A stretch of DNA of 64,000 nucleotides from Rectinema subterraneum (GTDB lineage: Bacteria; Spirochaetota; Spirochaetia; Treponematales; Rectinemataceae), in contig WESA01000006.1 of NCBI GenBank assembly GCA_009768935.1, positions 1 through 64,000 of the forward strand, given 5' to 3'. Below, in pieces: positions 35,385 to 44,134 of the stretch. A model generated the notes under the pieces. It was not told the origin of the DNA and searched no databases. It saw nothing but the letters and a program-made list of their open reading frames with translations. Both the position numbers and the translations under genes were made by a program. Position 1 is the stretch's first letter. Every line of letters starts with the position of its first letter.

Positions 35385-35413
35385 ATACTAACTTTTCTGT
35401 GCCCGGCTGTCAA
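35385..35413 (-). promoter_or_regulatory. ligA promoter, apparently leaderless
   Basis: Minus strand perfect TTGACA (35413-35408), 17-nt spacer, TAGTAT (35390-35385), then 6 nt to the ATG at 35378. No Shine-Dalgarno sequence. Confidence 0.75.
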
Positions 35414-35458
35414 ATTGCCGTCCCTCATTGCCGCCGTTTTCCACCGTCATTGCGCCAG

Positions 35459-35487
35459 CTGACGAATGAAAATGGATATGCTATTCT
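35459..35487 (+). promoter_or_regulatory. Promoter of the NusG paralogue, apparently leaderless
   Basis: CTGACG (35459-35464), 17-nt spacer, TATTCT (35482-35487), then 6 nt to the ATG at 35494. No Shine-Dalgarno sequence. Confidence 0.6.
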
Positions 35488-35493
35488 CGAACC

Positions 35494-36063
35494 ATGCGAT
35501 ATTTTGCAATTCAAGTTGCCACTCGCCATGAAGATGATTGGCTCGATAGAATTCAAGATCAAATTGAACATGTAAAATTCCACAAAATAATGAAAAAAAT
35601 GTATATTCGGAAAAGAGGCAAAACCAAGCTCGAAGAAGTTCCGCTTTTCCCCGGCTATATTTTTTTCGAACATCCTGAAGAAGAATTGCCCCTAGAAGTC
35701 CTGAGCAAGATTCGCCACTCAAGGTTTTTTATTCGCTTTCTTCCAAGCAATGAAGCGCCTCGCCCACTTGATCGCCATGATAGCGATATCATTCGCCATT
35801 TCGTAAATTTTGGAAGCCTTATTCCGCCCTCCCTCGTAAAATTTGATGAAGACCAGAAAATAAAGGTGGTTCAGGGACCGCTTCAAGGCATAGAAGGATT
35901 TATTGTAAAAGTTGACAGAAGAAAGCACCGCGCAAAGGTCAGATTGACAATCGCCGAATCCGTGATGATTCTGGATCTTTCATTCGAAGTTATGGAATCA
36001 GACTCAACCGAGGCTGAAGCAAAGGGCAGCCGCCATGCAGAAAAACGAGTACATTCCGTTTGA
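35494..36063 (+). CDS. NusG-family transcription antitermination paralogue
   Basis: 189 residues. The NGN domain (1-110) keeps the hallmark VPLFPGYIFFEH; the C-terminal KOW domain has VVQGPLQGIEGFIVKVDRRKHRAKVRL. It differs from housekeeping NusG by a basic insertion (KKMYIRKRGKTK) and lies outside the secE-nusG-rplK context, so it is probably a specialised paralogue like RfaH, LoaP or UpxY. The next gene starts 29 nt before its stop, so it heads the xanthine-dehydrogenase-like operon and may act on it. Confidence 0.82.
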   Translation: MRYFAIQVATRHEDDWLDRIQDQIEHVKFHKIMKKMYIRKRGKTKLEEVPLFPGYIFFEHPEEELPLEVLSKIRHSRFFIRFLPSNEAPRPLDRHDSDIIRHFVNFGSLIPPSLVKFDEDQKIKVVQGPLQGIEGFIVKVDRRKHRAKVRLTIAESVMILDLSFEVMESDSTEAEAKGSRHAEKRVHSV

Positions 36064-38086
36064 CCAGCTCGAGGTGCCAGGCATGCTCTATGCCTGCATG
36101 ATACGTGCGACTGCTCAAATTGGGCATATTCTGGCCATTCGCCCTCCTGCGCTTCCCTCTGGCTATAGCATACTCACCGCCGATCAACTGCCTCTGCGCA
36201 ATGAGCTTAAAATCAGCTCTGTTTCAATCCCTGTATTTGCATCGGATACTGTCTCGTATGCAGGAGAGACTGTCGGACTGATAATAGGGCCGGATCCTTT
36301 GCTGGTAGAGGAATTCGCCTCCTCTACTGCTGTCGAATGCGATGGCGATAGTGTGCACCGCGACTGGCGGATGTTTCCTTCATCACGAATAGCTGCTAGG
36401 CTGAACTTGCAGCGCGGCAATATGCCCGAGGTCTCCCAAAATGACTCACCGCTTGTATTCAATTCGTACGTATCGATTGAACCCGGCGAATTTTCTTTCA
36501 ATAGCGGGATAGGTGCACTTGCAGAATGGGACTATGACAAGCTGAAGCTTGCTTGCCCTACTCTGTGGCCGGAGCATGTTCGATCGAGCCTGGCATCTAT
36601 CTTGGAAGCCTCGCCCTCCGATATCGAGCTTTTGCCTGTTCTAATGAACGATAGTTCAGAATTCTACTTCTGGTATCCATCGCTCCTTGCTGCGCGCGCC
36701 GCTTTTGCAGCATGGACACTGAAGCGCCCGGTCAAGCTGATTGTATCGATCAAGCGGGAAAGGCAATATCTGCCCCGCGTCCAGGGTATTTCCTTGTGGT
36801 TCAAATCGATCTGGTCCAGCAAAACAAGCAGACTTCTGGGAATCGAGTGTCGTTTTTCCATCCCGACTGGGACATACTCCGTTTTCGCCAATAAAATCCT
36901 AAGAAAGACCGCACATCTGGCAGCTGATATCGTTCCAGGTCTGCCAGTATCCATTACTGGTTTTGCGATACGTACAAACGCAGTACCAATGGGAGCAATC
37001 GAGAGCCCCGCTTCAGCAGCCATCTATGCAATGCTCCAAGCGCACATCGCACAGGCAGCCCGTGCATTGGACAGAGATGTATTTGAACTCTCGCAATCGA
37101 CCCTATCGAGAATGGATACATCCAAAAAGGCTGGCGCACTTGGAATCGCAGAAATCCCGTTTGCCAAAATTGCAAAGCCCTTGCTAGAAAAAACAGACTT
37201 TATGCGAAAATACGCTGCCTATGAACTGGTCCATAAGAGAAATCCCGGGGGCAAGGAAGCTCTATTGAGAGCGATATCATTTTCTCTCGCCTATCAGGGC
37301 GCTTCGGATTTTTTGCCTGAATCGGCAAGAAAATCAGAGGTAAGGCTTTCTCTTGATCGAAACCTGAAGGCGCACGTGGAGTCAGATGCCGCATTTGCAT
37401 CGGAAAGGCTGAAAGCTGCACTGACAACATTGATAGCTGACAACCTCAAAATACCTCCTGCGCATATTTTTTTCGCCATGCAGAAATCTCCCCATCCTGA
37501 TTCAGTCCCTCTGATGTCATCCTCAGGAATCGCAATGCTGGGCGATATAGTCAGGAGAGCAAGCGCTCGCGTACAGCGTCTGCGCTTCAGGGAAGGTCTG
37601 CCAATCTCGGCACACGCATTTTCATCCGTCCGAGCTCAGGAAAACAGCACAAATGTGCTTTCAAAAATCGAACGGCCTTCATTGGGCGCAGCAATTATTG
37701 AGGTCGAATACGATACCCGATCCGGGATTTTCCAGTTCATCCGGATACACATCTCGGTAAATGCAGGAAAAATTTTATCCCCTCTCAATGCAAAGTCAGC
37801 AATTCGCGCTGCAAGCATCAACGCAATGCGTTCCTGCCTCGTCTCTACTTCTCCTAATGCTGCTGAGCGAAACGATATGTATGATCATATTCTTTCCAGA
37901 AGCACCATAGCCATTGAATTGCTTGATGACGAAAAATCGACGATTCCGCGGCCAGTGGGCGATATCGTACATTCTCTTGTGCTTTCATGCTTCCTTGGAA
38001 TTATGCAGCAATTGAACGAAACAAATCGATTTATACTCCCCTTCAGGCCAGTCTCTGCAACCATTGCTGAAGGAGCCCAACAATGA
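36035..38086 (+). CDS. Xanthine dehydrogenase-like large (molybdopterin-type) subunit, degenerate
   Basis: 683 residues with the layout of the XDH/aldehyde oxidase large subunit. The N-terminal a/b-hammerhead-like part has DTVSYAGETVGLIIGPDPLLVEE; the body aligns around LWPEHVRSSLASILEASPSDIELLP, RPVKLIVSIKRE and the TNAVPMGA segment. The family's cofactor and substrate motifs are not seen: where GGGFGGK is expected the sequence reads VLMNDSSEFYFW, where GAFRGFG is expected it reads GAIESPASA, and there is no C-terminal GEG motif. Binding of molybdopterin is therefore doubtful. Genes for the iron-sulfur and FAD subunits follow, and a NusG paralogue precedes it. Confidence 0.72.
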   Translation: MQKNEYIPFDQLEVPGMLYACMIRATAQIGHILAIRPPALPSGYSILTADQLPLRNELKISSVSIPVFASDTVSYAGETVGLIIGPDPLLVEEFASSTAVECDGDSVHRDWRMFPSSRIAARLNLQRGNMPEVSQNDSPLVFNSYVSIEPGEFSFNSGIGALAEWDYDKLKLACPTLWPEHVRSSLASILEASPSDIELLPVLMNDSSEFYFWYPSLLAARAAFAAWTLKRPVKLIVSIKRERQYLPRVQGISLWFKSIWSSKTSRLLGIECRFSIPTGTYSVFANKILRKTAHLAADIVPGLPVSITGFAIRTNAVPMGAIESPASAAIYAMLQAHIAQAARALDRDVFELSQSTLSRMDTSKKAGALGIAEIPFAKIAKPLLEKTDFMRKYAAYELVHKRNPGGKEALLRAISFSLAYQGASDFLPESARKSEVRLSLDRNLKAHVESDAAFASERLKAALTTLIADNLKIPPAHIFFAMQKSPHPDSVPLMSSSGIAMLGDIVRRASARVQRLRFREGLPISAHAFSSVRAQENSTNVLSKIERPSLGAAIIEVEYDTRSGIFQFIRIHISVNAGKILSPLNAKSAIRAASINAMRSCLVSTSPNAAERNDMYDHILSRSTIAIELLDDEKSTIPRPVGDIVHSLVLSCFLGIMQQLNETNRFILPFRPVSATIAEGAQQ

Positions 38087-38571
38087 ATATCGAATTCACT
38101 CTGAATGGCCTTCAGCACAAAGTCACCATTACCAGCGTGGAACGAGCGATAGATGTGCTGATAAAGCAATGCGGCATCAAAAGTCTGGCGGCAGAATGCT
38201 TGGATGGTCATTGCGGGAAATGTCTTATTCTGCTCGACGGTAAATCCGCATACAGCTGCATCATGCCTGCTTTCCTGCTCCGCGACAGGCGGGTAGAGAC
38301 AATCGAGCACTTCACCAAGAGACATGAATACGACTTGCTCGTCGCTGAGCTGCATCGATATAGCAGCCAGTCTTGCTCAGGATACCACAGTGCAATTGCG
38401 CTCATGGGCATGATGCTTCTGCAGAAGACAAAAGCTCCCCAAACCGACGAAATTCTCGATGCGCTGGAAAATACCCACTGCAATTGCCTTGATCCAGCGG
38501 ATTTCGTGGCCGCAGTTCTGAATGCATACCAGAAATTGAGAACAACGAGAAAACAGTATGAATCTGAGTGA
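38083..38571 (+). CDS. XDH-like [2Fe-2S] subunit with an altered second cluster site
   Basis: 162 residues. The N-terminal plant-ferredoxin-type cluster has all four Cys (ECLDGHCGKC and a later SC). In the C-terminal helical domain the usual QCGFC reads SCSGY, so one Cys is lost, while the second pair is kept as HCNC. The first cluster should form; the second is uncertain. It starts in an ATGA overlap with the large subunit and overlaps the FAD subunit by 14 nt. Confidence 0.82.
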   Translation: MNIEFTLNGLQHKVTITSVERAIDVLIKQCGIKSLAAECLDGHCGKCLILLDGKSAYSCIMPAFLLRDRRVETIEHFTKRHEYDLLVAELHRYSSQSCSGYHSAIALMGMMLLQKTKAPQTDEILDALENTHCNCLDPADFVAAVLNAYQKLRTTRKQYESE

Positions 38572-39382
38572 AATCCATTTCCCACAGACAATTCCGGAGC
38601 TTTTGACCCTGATTTCCCGTGAAAAGAATATTCAGCTTATTGGCGGTGCTACAACTTTCGGATATCTCCAGCCGACGCGGTATCTTTCTTTCCCGAATAC
38701 GATTGCGATTACCAGCAGAATTCCCGAACTTCATGCTATCCATAAAACCGAGCGGATGATTTCCTACGGCGCTGCATGTACCTTATCGGAACTCGAGCAT
38801 GTATATCCTTTTGAACATCCGCAATCTGCGTCGCTTTTGCGCACCGTTGCCACTTCGGCCGTCAGAAATGTCGCTACAATCGGCGGACATCTCATGTATG
38901 ACTGCTCATTTCTCAGTCTATGGCCGTTGTTCGCGTGTCTCGACGCTGAACTGGAATTCAGGGCTGCTTCTCAGAGCCATATAAAAAACATCTGGTATCT
39001 TGTCGATGAAAATGGCAGACATTGCGCGGCGGGCAATGAACTACTCGCAAGAATTCGAATCCCTCTGCTATCGATCGATCATATCTATATCAAGAGAATC
39101 GGGGGCAATATTTTTCCTGGCGGTGATGGTGCGCATCTTGTTTCGCTGACATCGGTTGACCGGCGTTCGATCAATTTTTTCAGGCTTGTGCTCGCAGGAG
39201 CGCGCGCCTTCAGGGATTTCGAAGCAGAACAAAGAATTATCTCTGCATCTCACCCGCTTTCTCCGAAAATTGCGCAGACAGTGCTGCATATGTATGCTGA
39301 AAGTCTGAGGAAAACCAATTTCTGGAATGCAGATCTCATCCTTCCGCTAATCGGGCAGGTACTGGAAGACTTGCAGCGCTAG
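38558..39382 (+). CDS. XDH-like FAD-binding subunit
   Basis: 274 residues. FAD-binding motifs are present in altered but recognisable form: IQLIGGATTFG (usually AGGTD) and RNVATIGGHLMYDC (usually TIGGNL). The C-terminal CODH_C-like domain has YIKRIGGNIFPGG and LVLAGARAFR. It should pass electrons between FAD and the [2Fe-2S] clusters. Last of the three XDH-like genes. Confidence 0.8.
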   Translation: MNLSEIHFPQTIPELLTLISREKNIQLIGGATTFGYLQPTRYLSFPNTIAITSRIPELHAIHKTERMISYGAACTLSELEHVYPFEHPQSASLLRTVATSAVRNVATIGGHLMYDCSFLSLWPLFACLDAELEFRAASQSHIKNIWYLVDENGRHCAAGNELLARIRIPLLSIDHIYIKRIGGNIFPGGDGAHLVSLTSVDRRSINFFRLVLAGARAFRDFEAEQRIISASHPLSPKIAQTVLHMYAESLRKTNFWNADLILPLIGQVLEDLQR

Positions 39383-39406
39383 CGCTCGCGGAAACAGGAA
39401 AGTTGC

Positions 39407-40198
39407 ATGGAAAATAAAAAAAAGGAATCAGGCTCTCTCTATCTTATTCCGACACCAATTGTGCCGTATGACCCTGCATTATGGAAACCCGCTCTTCTTC
39501 GAGCAATGATTTCTCCTGCTATCCTAGACCGCCTTTTTCGGATGACTCACTTCATTGTCGAATCCGAAAAATCGGCGCTCAGATTGCTTTCACGCATATT
39601 GCCGGCAGACAGGCTGAATGAGCTTGTATTCATGCTTCTCGATGAGCATTCCACGTCGAATGATCTGAATGCGCCACTTGCTGCATTGAAAAACGGCAAT
39701 GACTGCGCTCTTCTCTCCGAAGCAGGAATGCCCTGCATAGCTGACCCTGGTTCCGCGCTTGTCGCAGCTGCTCATGCGGAAAACCTGCGCGTTGTGCCGA
39801 TGGGAGGAGAAAGTTCACTCATGCTTGCTCTCGCTGGATCGGGGCTTAATGGCCAGAAATTCTGTTTCCTTGGATATTTGCCTGTGCGAGAACAAGATCT
39901 GCGCAAAATGCTGGTCGCTGAAGGAACGAAAGCCTCATCCGATGGCGCGGCAAGAGTCTTTATCGAAACACCCTACCGAAATGCAAAAACATTCAAAGCC
40001 TGCATCGAATCGCTCCCGGAAAGGCTTCATTTCTCATTTGCCTGCGCATTTGGAACGCAGAATTCGCTCATCAAGTCTATGCAGGTCGCTCGCTGGCGAA
40101 ATTTCCTGTTTGAGCCACCTTCGCAGCCGGCGGTATTCTGCTTCGGTTTGCCAGCTGTCCTGCCACAACCGCAGCAGCATCGCGGCTGCAGAGCATAA
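39407..40198 (+). CDS. SAM-dependent methyltransferase, RsmI/tetrapyrrole methylase family
   Basis: 263 residues. The start GSLYLIPTPIVP and the SAM-site elements CALLSEAGMPCIADPGSALVAAAH and GGESSLMLALAGSGLNGQKFCFLGYLP match the RsmI-like group, as does FIETPYRN. It lacks the canonical GNLxDI start of RsmI, which methylates C1402 of 16S rRNA, so it belongs to the divergent RsmI-like branch and its target is unsure. It starts 24 nt after the FAD subunit and ends 7 nt before the convergent mfd. Confidence 0.8.
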   Translation: MENKKKESGSLYLIPTPIVPYDPALWKPALLRAMISPAILDRLFRMTHFIVESEKSALRLLSRILPADRLNELVFMLLDEHSTSNDLNAPLAALKNGNDCALLSEAGMPCIADPGSALVAAAHAENLRVVPMGGESSLMLALAGSGLNGQKFCFLGYLPVREQDLRKMLVAEGTKASSDGAARVFIETPYRNAKTFKACIESLPERLHFSFACAFGTQNSLIKSMQVARWRNFLFEPPSQPAVFCFGLPAVLPQPQQHRGCRA

Positions 40199-40205
40199 GG
40201 CGCCA

Positions 40206-43200
40206 CTATCCGGCAAGGAACGAAAGGCGCTCCTTGAGATATGCGCTCTTTTCTTTGAGCCCAATCGCTTTTGTCTGTATCTGTATTGCATTGGGTTTAT
40301 CGGGAGACAGACGGATGGCTCCTGATGATTCGCGTATCAAGCGCAGTATTTTCTCGACAGATATCTTAGACACTTTGGAAAATTCGACAGTCACTAGCCC
40401 GTTTCTTTCCCTTAAGCTCGAAATTGCCAGCTTTCTGCAGAGCACGCGCATCTCGGCAAGCGCAAGGAGCGACAGCGCCTCTTCCGGAATCGGACCGAAA
40501 CGTTCCTCGAGATCCATATGCAGGCTATCGATTTCATCCTGGTTCGAAACTGATGCAATGCGTTTGTAGATTTCCATTTTGATCATCGGTACGGATATAT
40601 AGCTGTCCGGGATGAATCCTGAGTATTCCAGCTCAAGATACGGCTCTTCCTCTTCTCCCTCCACCCCAGAAAGCCTGCTGACCGCTTCGTCGAGCAATTT
40701 GAGATACAAATCGAATCCGACGGCATAGATGTCGCCCGACTGTTCCCTGCCAAGCAGATTGCCCGCACCCCGTACCTCAAGATCTTTCAATGCAATCTTG
40801 AAACCCGAGCCAAGTTCCGTAAAATCAGATATAATCTGCAGACGCTTCATGGCTAGTTCGCTGAGCGCCCGCTTGTCCGGATAGAGTAGATACGCATAGG
40901 CTTGCCTGTCGGAACGCCCTACTCTTCCTTTGAGCTGGTATAATTGAGAGACACCATAATTATCTGCCCTGTCAATAATTATTGTATTTACATTTGGAAT
41001 ATCGATGCCGTTTTCTATAATTGTTGTCGACACCAGGACATGGAAGGCTCCATGAATAAAGCGATGCATGATCGACTCAAGATCGCGCGGATCTATCTGC
41101 CCGTGTGCACTCTCGACCAGCGCCTCCGGCACAAGCTGCCGAATGAACTGCTCCACTTCCGGAAGCGTTTCGATCCGGTTATGCAGGTAAAAAATCTGGC
41201 CGCCCCGCGCAATTTCATTCCTGATCGCACGCGCGACGAGTTCAGGCGAGAATTCCTCGACAAAGGTTTGAATCGACTGCCTTTCCATCGGCGGTGTCTG
41301 CAATACGGACATGTCGCGTATTTTGAGGAGCGACATATGCAATGTCCGCGGGATAGGCGTGGCCGTCAAGGTTAGGCAGTCAACGCCTGCTTTCATCTCC
41401 TTAAGACGCTCTTTATCCTTTACGCCAAACCTCTGCTCTTCATCGATTACCAGCAGCCCTAGATCCTTGAATCTCACATCTTTCTGCAGAATTCGATGCG
41501 TGCCGATTACCATATCGATACTTCCATCCGCAAGCCCTTTCAGAATTTTCATCTGGTTTTTCTTATCGATAAGGCGAGATAACAGCTCAACCCTTACTGG
41601 AAATTCTCCGACGCGCTCCAGAAAATTCTCGTAATGCTGCTCGGCAAGAATCGTGGTTGGGGCAAGAAAAGCAACCTGTTTCCCTGCCGTGATCGCCTTG
41701 AAACACGCGCGCATAGCGATTTCGGTTTTCCCGAACCCGACATCGCCGCAGACGAGTCTGTCCATGGGCTTCGGGCTTTCCATATCGCGCTTGACTTCTT
41801 CGATGCAGCGAATCTGGTCTTCTGTCTCTTCGAAAGGAAAAGTTGCCTCGAATTGCATCTGCCAATCCGTATCCGGGGGAAATGCAAACCCCTTTGCTGC
41901 TTTCCGGCGGGCATAGATGCGAATGAGCCGCTCAGCGAGCTCTTCGACAGATTTGCGTACACGTCGTTTTCGATTTTCCCATGCCCTGGAACCGAGCGAA
42001 TCGAGGTGCGGCGCCTCGCCTTCATTCCCGATATAGCGCTGGACGAGATTCGCCTGCTCGATAGGGACAAAAACCTTTTCTTCGCCTGCATAATCGATGC
42101 GGATGTAGTCGCGTTCGAGCCCGAGAACAGTAAGCCGTTCGATGCCGCTGAATCTGCCGATGCCGTAATTCACATGGACGACATAATCGCCAGGCGACAG
42201 CTCGATAAAGCTTTCGATGGCTGCGCTTTTCGTTTTTCCCAGAGAACGTGGCACATGTTTTCTGCGCCCAAAGAGCTCATGCTCGCTGACCGCGCGGAGC
42301 CTAAGTTCAGGGAAAATAAAACCTGATGAAATCGGGCCATGGACAATCAAAATGGAATCATCCTGGATGAGAGATGCAATGCGCTCGGCTTGAGGCTCGC
42401 TCGAAGCAAATATCCAGGTCTGATATCCGTCCTTCTCGAATCCGGCAAGCTCTTCCCGGAACAGGCGAATATTTCCAAAATAAGATCGGGGAGGCTCGGC
42501 ACCCAATGCAATTCGGGAAGACGATTCGTCAACCCCCTTCAATGCATAGCAGAACAGCGCGCGCGAAATTGAGCTGATCAGCGAGTCAAGATTCTGTATC
42601 AGATGATCAGGCGGCGGTACAAGCATTTCACGCAAGGCAAGCCGGTACATGGATGCATATTCTTTTCGGATATTTTCTGCCAGAGCATCGATGCGCTCGC
42701 GTGCAACGAACACAAAAACCGTGTGGTCATCAGCGTAATCGACAATGCTGTGCATGGAATCAAATGCAAACGGAAACCAGAATTCTTCCCCCTGTATTTC
42801 TTGCCCGGAAGCAAGGGCTTCGATAATCTGTTCCATGCGCGCATCAGTTCGCGCTAGTTCGACTGCTTTCTCTTTCAGACGGGCAATCGTGGATGTATCC
42901 CATATTACTTCTTTGAGGGGACGCAGAATAATTTGCTGAATTCGTTCATGCCCCGATTGCGTGGCCGGATCGAATCTGGTGATTTTTTCGATTCTGTCAA
43001 AATCGAAATGAACGCGAATTGCAGTTTCTTCTCCGGGCATAGAAAAATCGAGCACTTCTCCGCGGAGCGCATATTCGCCTGGAAGGCTCACCGAAGGAAC
43101 CCGCAGATAGCCAAATTCAGCAAGCCTTTCTGAAATCTTGGTCGGGTCAAAAAGCTGCCGTTCTTCGAGCTTCAGGGTATGCGCCAGCATATACGATTTT

Positions 43201-43601
43201 GGAGGGACCGCTATCGCGAGGGTTCGCGCTGATACAACCATTATCTCGAAGTCATTTTCCGCAAGCTTGGCGAGCGCCGAAGTTCTTTCGCTGAAGATTC
43301 TGGAACGCACCGGAATTGCCCGATATGGAGCCCCAGGCCAGGAAGGAAAATTGAGCACTTTTGCATCAGTAAGGGCAAGGTCTTGCGCAAATTCTTCTGT
43401 TTCCTGATCCGACGGAAGCACGACGATAAATCGCCGCTTGGTCTGGCGGGAAAGCAGCGCCAAGCTCATTGCGAGTGCCGAGTTTTCTGAATTTTGTAGA
43501 TGAAGCGGCAGCCTGCCGAGTTCAAGATGTACCCTGATCTCTTTGAGGGCCGCATTCCGCGAGATTCTGTCGAACAATGCTTGCAGAGTATGAACTTTCA
43601 T
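40206..43601 (-). CDS. mfd: Transcription-repair coupling factor Mfd
   Basis: 1131 residues, normal for Mfd. Order: UvrB-like N-terminal region, RNA polymerase-interacting CarD-like domain (SPGDYVVHVNYGIGRFSGIERL), then the translocase domain with Walker A RLVCGDVGFGKTEIAMRA, DEEQRFG and QLKGRVGRSDRQAYAYLL, and the TRCF C-terminal domain. It removes stalled RNA polymerase at lesions and recruits UvrA. Confidence 0.96.
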   Translation of the reverse strand: MKVHTLQALFDRISRNAALKEIRVHLELGRLPLHLQNSENSALAMSLALLSRQTKRRFIVVLPSDQETEEFAQDLALTDAKVLNFPSWPGAPYRAIPVRSRIFSERTSALAKLAENDFEIMVVSARTLAIAVPPKSYMLAHTLKLEERQLFDPTKISERLAEFGYLRVPSVSLPGEYALRGEVLDFSMPGEETAIRVHFDFDRIEKITRFDPATQSGHERIQQIILRPLKEVIWDTSTIARLKEKAVELARTDARMEQIIEALASGQEIQGEEFWFPFAFDSMHSIVDYADDHTVFVFVARERIDALAENIRKEYASMYRLALREMLVPPPDHLIQNLDSLISSISRALFCYALKGVDESSSRIALGAEPPRSYFGNIRLFREELAGFEKDGYQTWIFASSEPQAERIASLIQDDSILIVHGPISSGFIFPELRLRAVSEHELFGRRKHVPRSLGKTKSAAIESFIELSPGDYVVHVNYGIGRFSGIERLTVLGLERDYIRIDYAGEEKVFVPIEQANLVQRYIGNEGEAPHLDSLGSRAWENRKRRVRKSVEELAERLIRIYARRKAAKGFAFPPDTDWQMQFEATFPFEETEDQIRCIEEVKRDMESPKPMDRLVCGDVGFGKTEIAMRACFKAITAGKQVAFLAPTTILAEQHYENFLERVGEFPVRVELLSRLIDKKNQMKILKGLADGSIDMVIGTHRILQKDVRFKDLGLLVIDEEQRFGVKDKERLKEMKAGVDCLTLTATPIPRTLHMSLLKIRDMSVLQTPPMERQSIQTFVEEFSPELVARAIRNEIARGGQIFYLHNRIETLPEVEQFIRQLVPEALVESAHGQIDPRDLESIMHRFIHGAFHVLVSTTIIENGIDIPNVNTIIIDRADNYGVSQLYQLKGRVGRSDRQAYAYLLYPDKRALSELAMKRLQIISDFTELGSGFKIALKDLEVRGAGNLLGREQSGDIYAVGFDLYLKLLDEAVSRLSGVEGEEEEPYLELEYSGFIPDSYISVPMIKMEIYKRIASVSNQDEIDSLHMDLEERFGPIPEEALSLLALAEMRVLCRKLAISSLRERNGLVTVEFSKVSKISVEKILRLIRESSGAIRLSPDKPNAIQIQTKAIGLKEKSAYLKERLSFLAG

Positions 43602-43680
43602 CGTATGCTGTCCTTCCGGAGCACTGTCCAGTATACCTATATTGACATCTGGTTTCTATGGCTGCTCTGATTGGTTGTTC

Positions 43681-44082
43681 ATGTTTGCACTGATTTTAAT
43701 CGAAGATACCTCGGTCGCTGATCTCGTTCTCAGAGATCTGCAGGAAAGCGGCATTAGCGCTATCAGCTATCGTGACCCGATAAAGGTCATCGACCATATC
43801 GCTGAAATTAAACCCGATGTGCTGATCATACGGCAGAAGGATTTTCCTTTGCACATCCCGCTCATTGCAGCCATGGTGCGCTTTTCAGAATCGCTGCAGC
43901 GCTGCAGGATTGTAGTTATCGGTGATGAAGTGCCGTCGTTTATGCAATGCTGGCAGATTACTGAAGAAAAACTGCAAAAAGATGCCAGCAGCCTTGCCCG
44001 ACTGGTTTTCAGCGGAGCGGTATCCCCTGGCCATCGCGGCAGCAGACTGGTCGCAAAAGCGCAGCGGATGGTAAAAGAATAA
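43681..44082 (+). CDS. Pseudo-receiver domain protein
   Basis: About 133 residues. The fold pattern is that of a response-regulator receiver: FALILIEDTSVADLVLRDL with an acidic pair, then KPDVLIIRQKDFPL, where the phosphoacceptor Asp is replaced (Arg or Gln at that position), and RIVVIGDE. No output domain follows. It is probably a phosphorylation-independent signalling or adaptor protein. I take the ATG at 43681, since the frame upstream overlaps a TTGACA promoter-like element (43642-43647). It lies divergent from mfd. Confidence 0.6.
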   Translation: MFALILIEDTSVADLVLRDLQESGISAISYRDPIKVIDHIAEIKPDVLIIRQKDFPLHIPLIAAMVRFSESLQRCRIVVIGDEVPSFMQCWQITEEKLQKDASSLARLVFSGAVSPGHRGSRLVAKAQRMVKE

Positions 44083-44096
44083 AAAAATATTCGAAC

Positions 44097-44125
44097 TTGC
44101 GCTTTTGCATTAATTGCTATATAAT
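44097..44125 (+). promoter_or_regulatory. Promoter of the ArsR-family gene, very short or no leader
   Basis: TTGCGC (44097-44102), 17-nt spacer, perfect TATAAT (44120-44125), then 9 nt to the ATG at 44135. No Shine-Dalgarno sequence. Confidence 0.7.
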
Positions 44126-44134
44126 AAACATATT

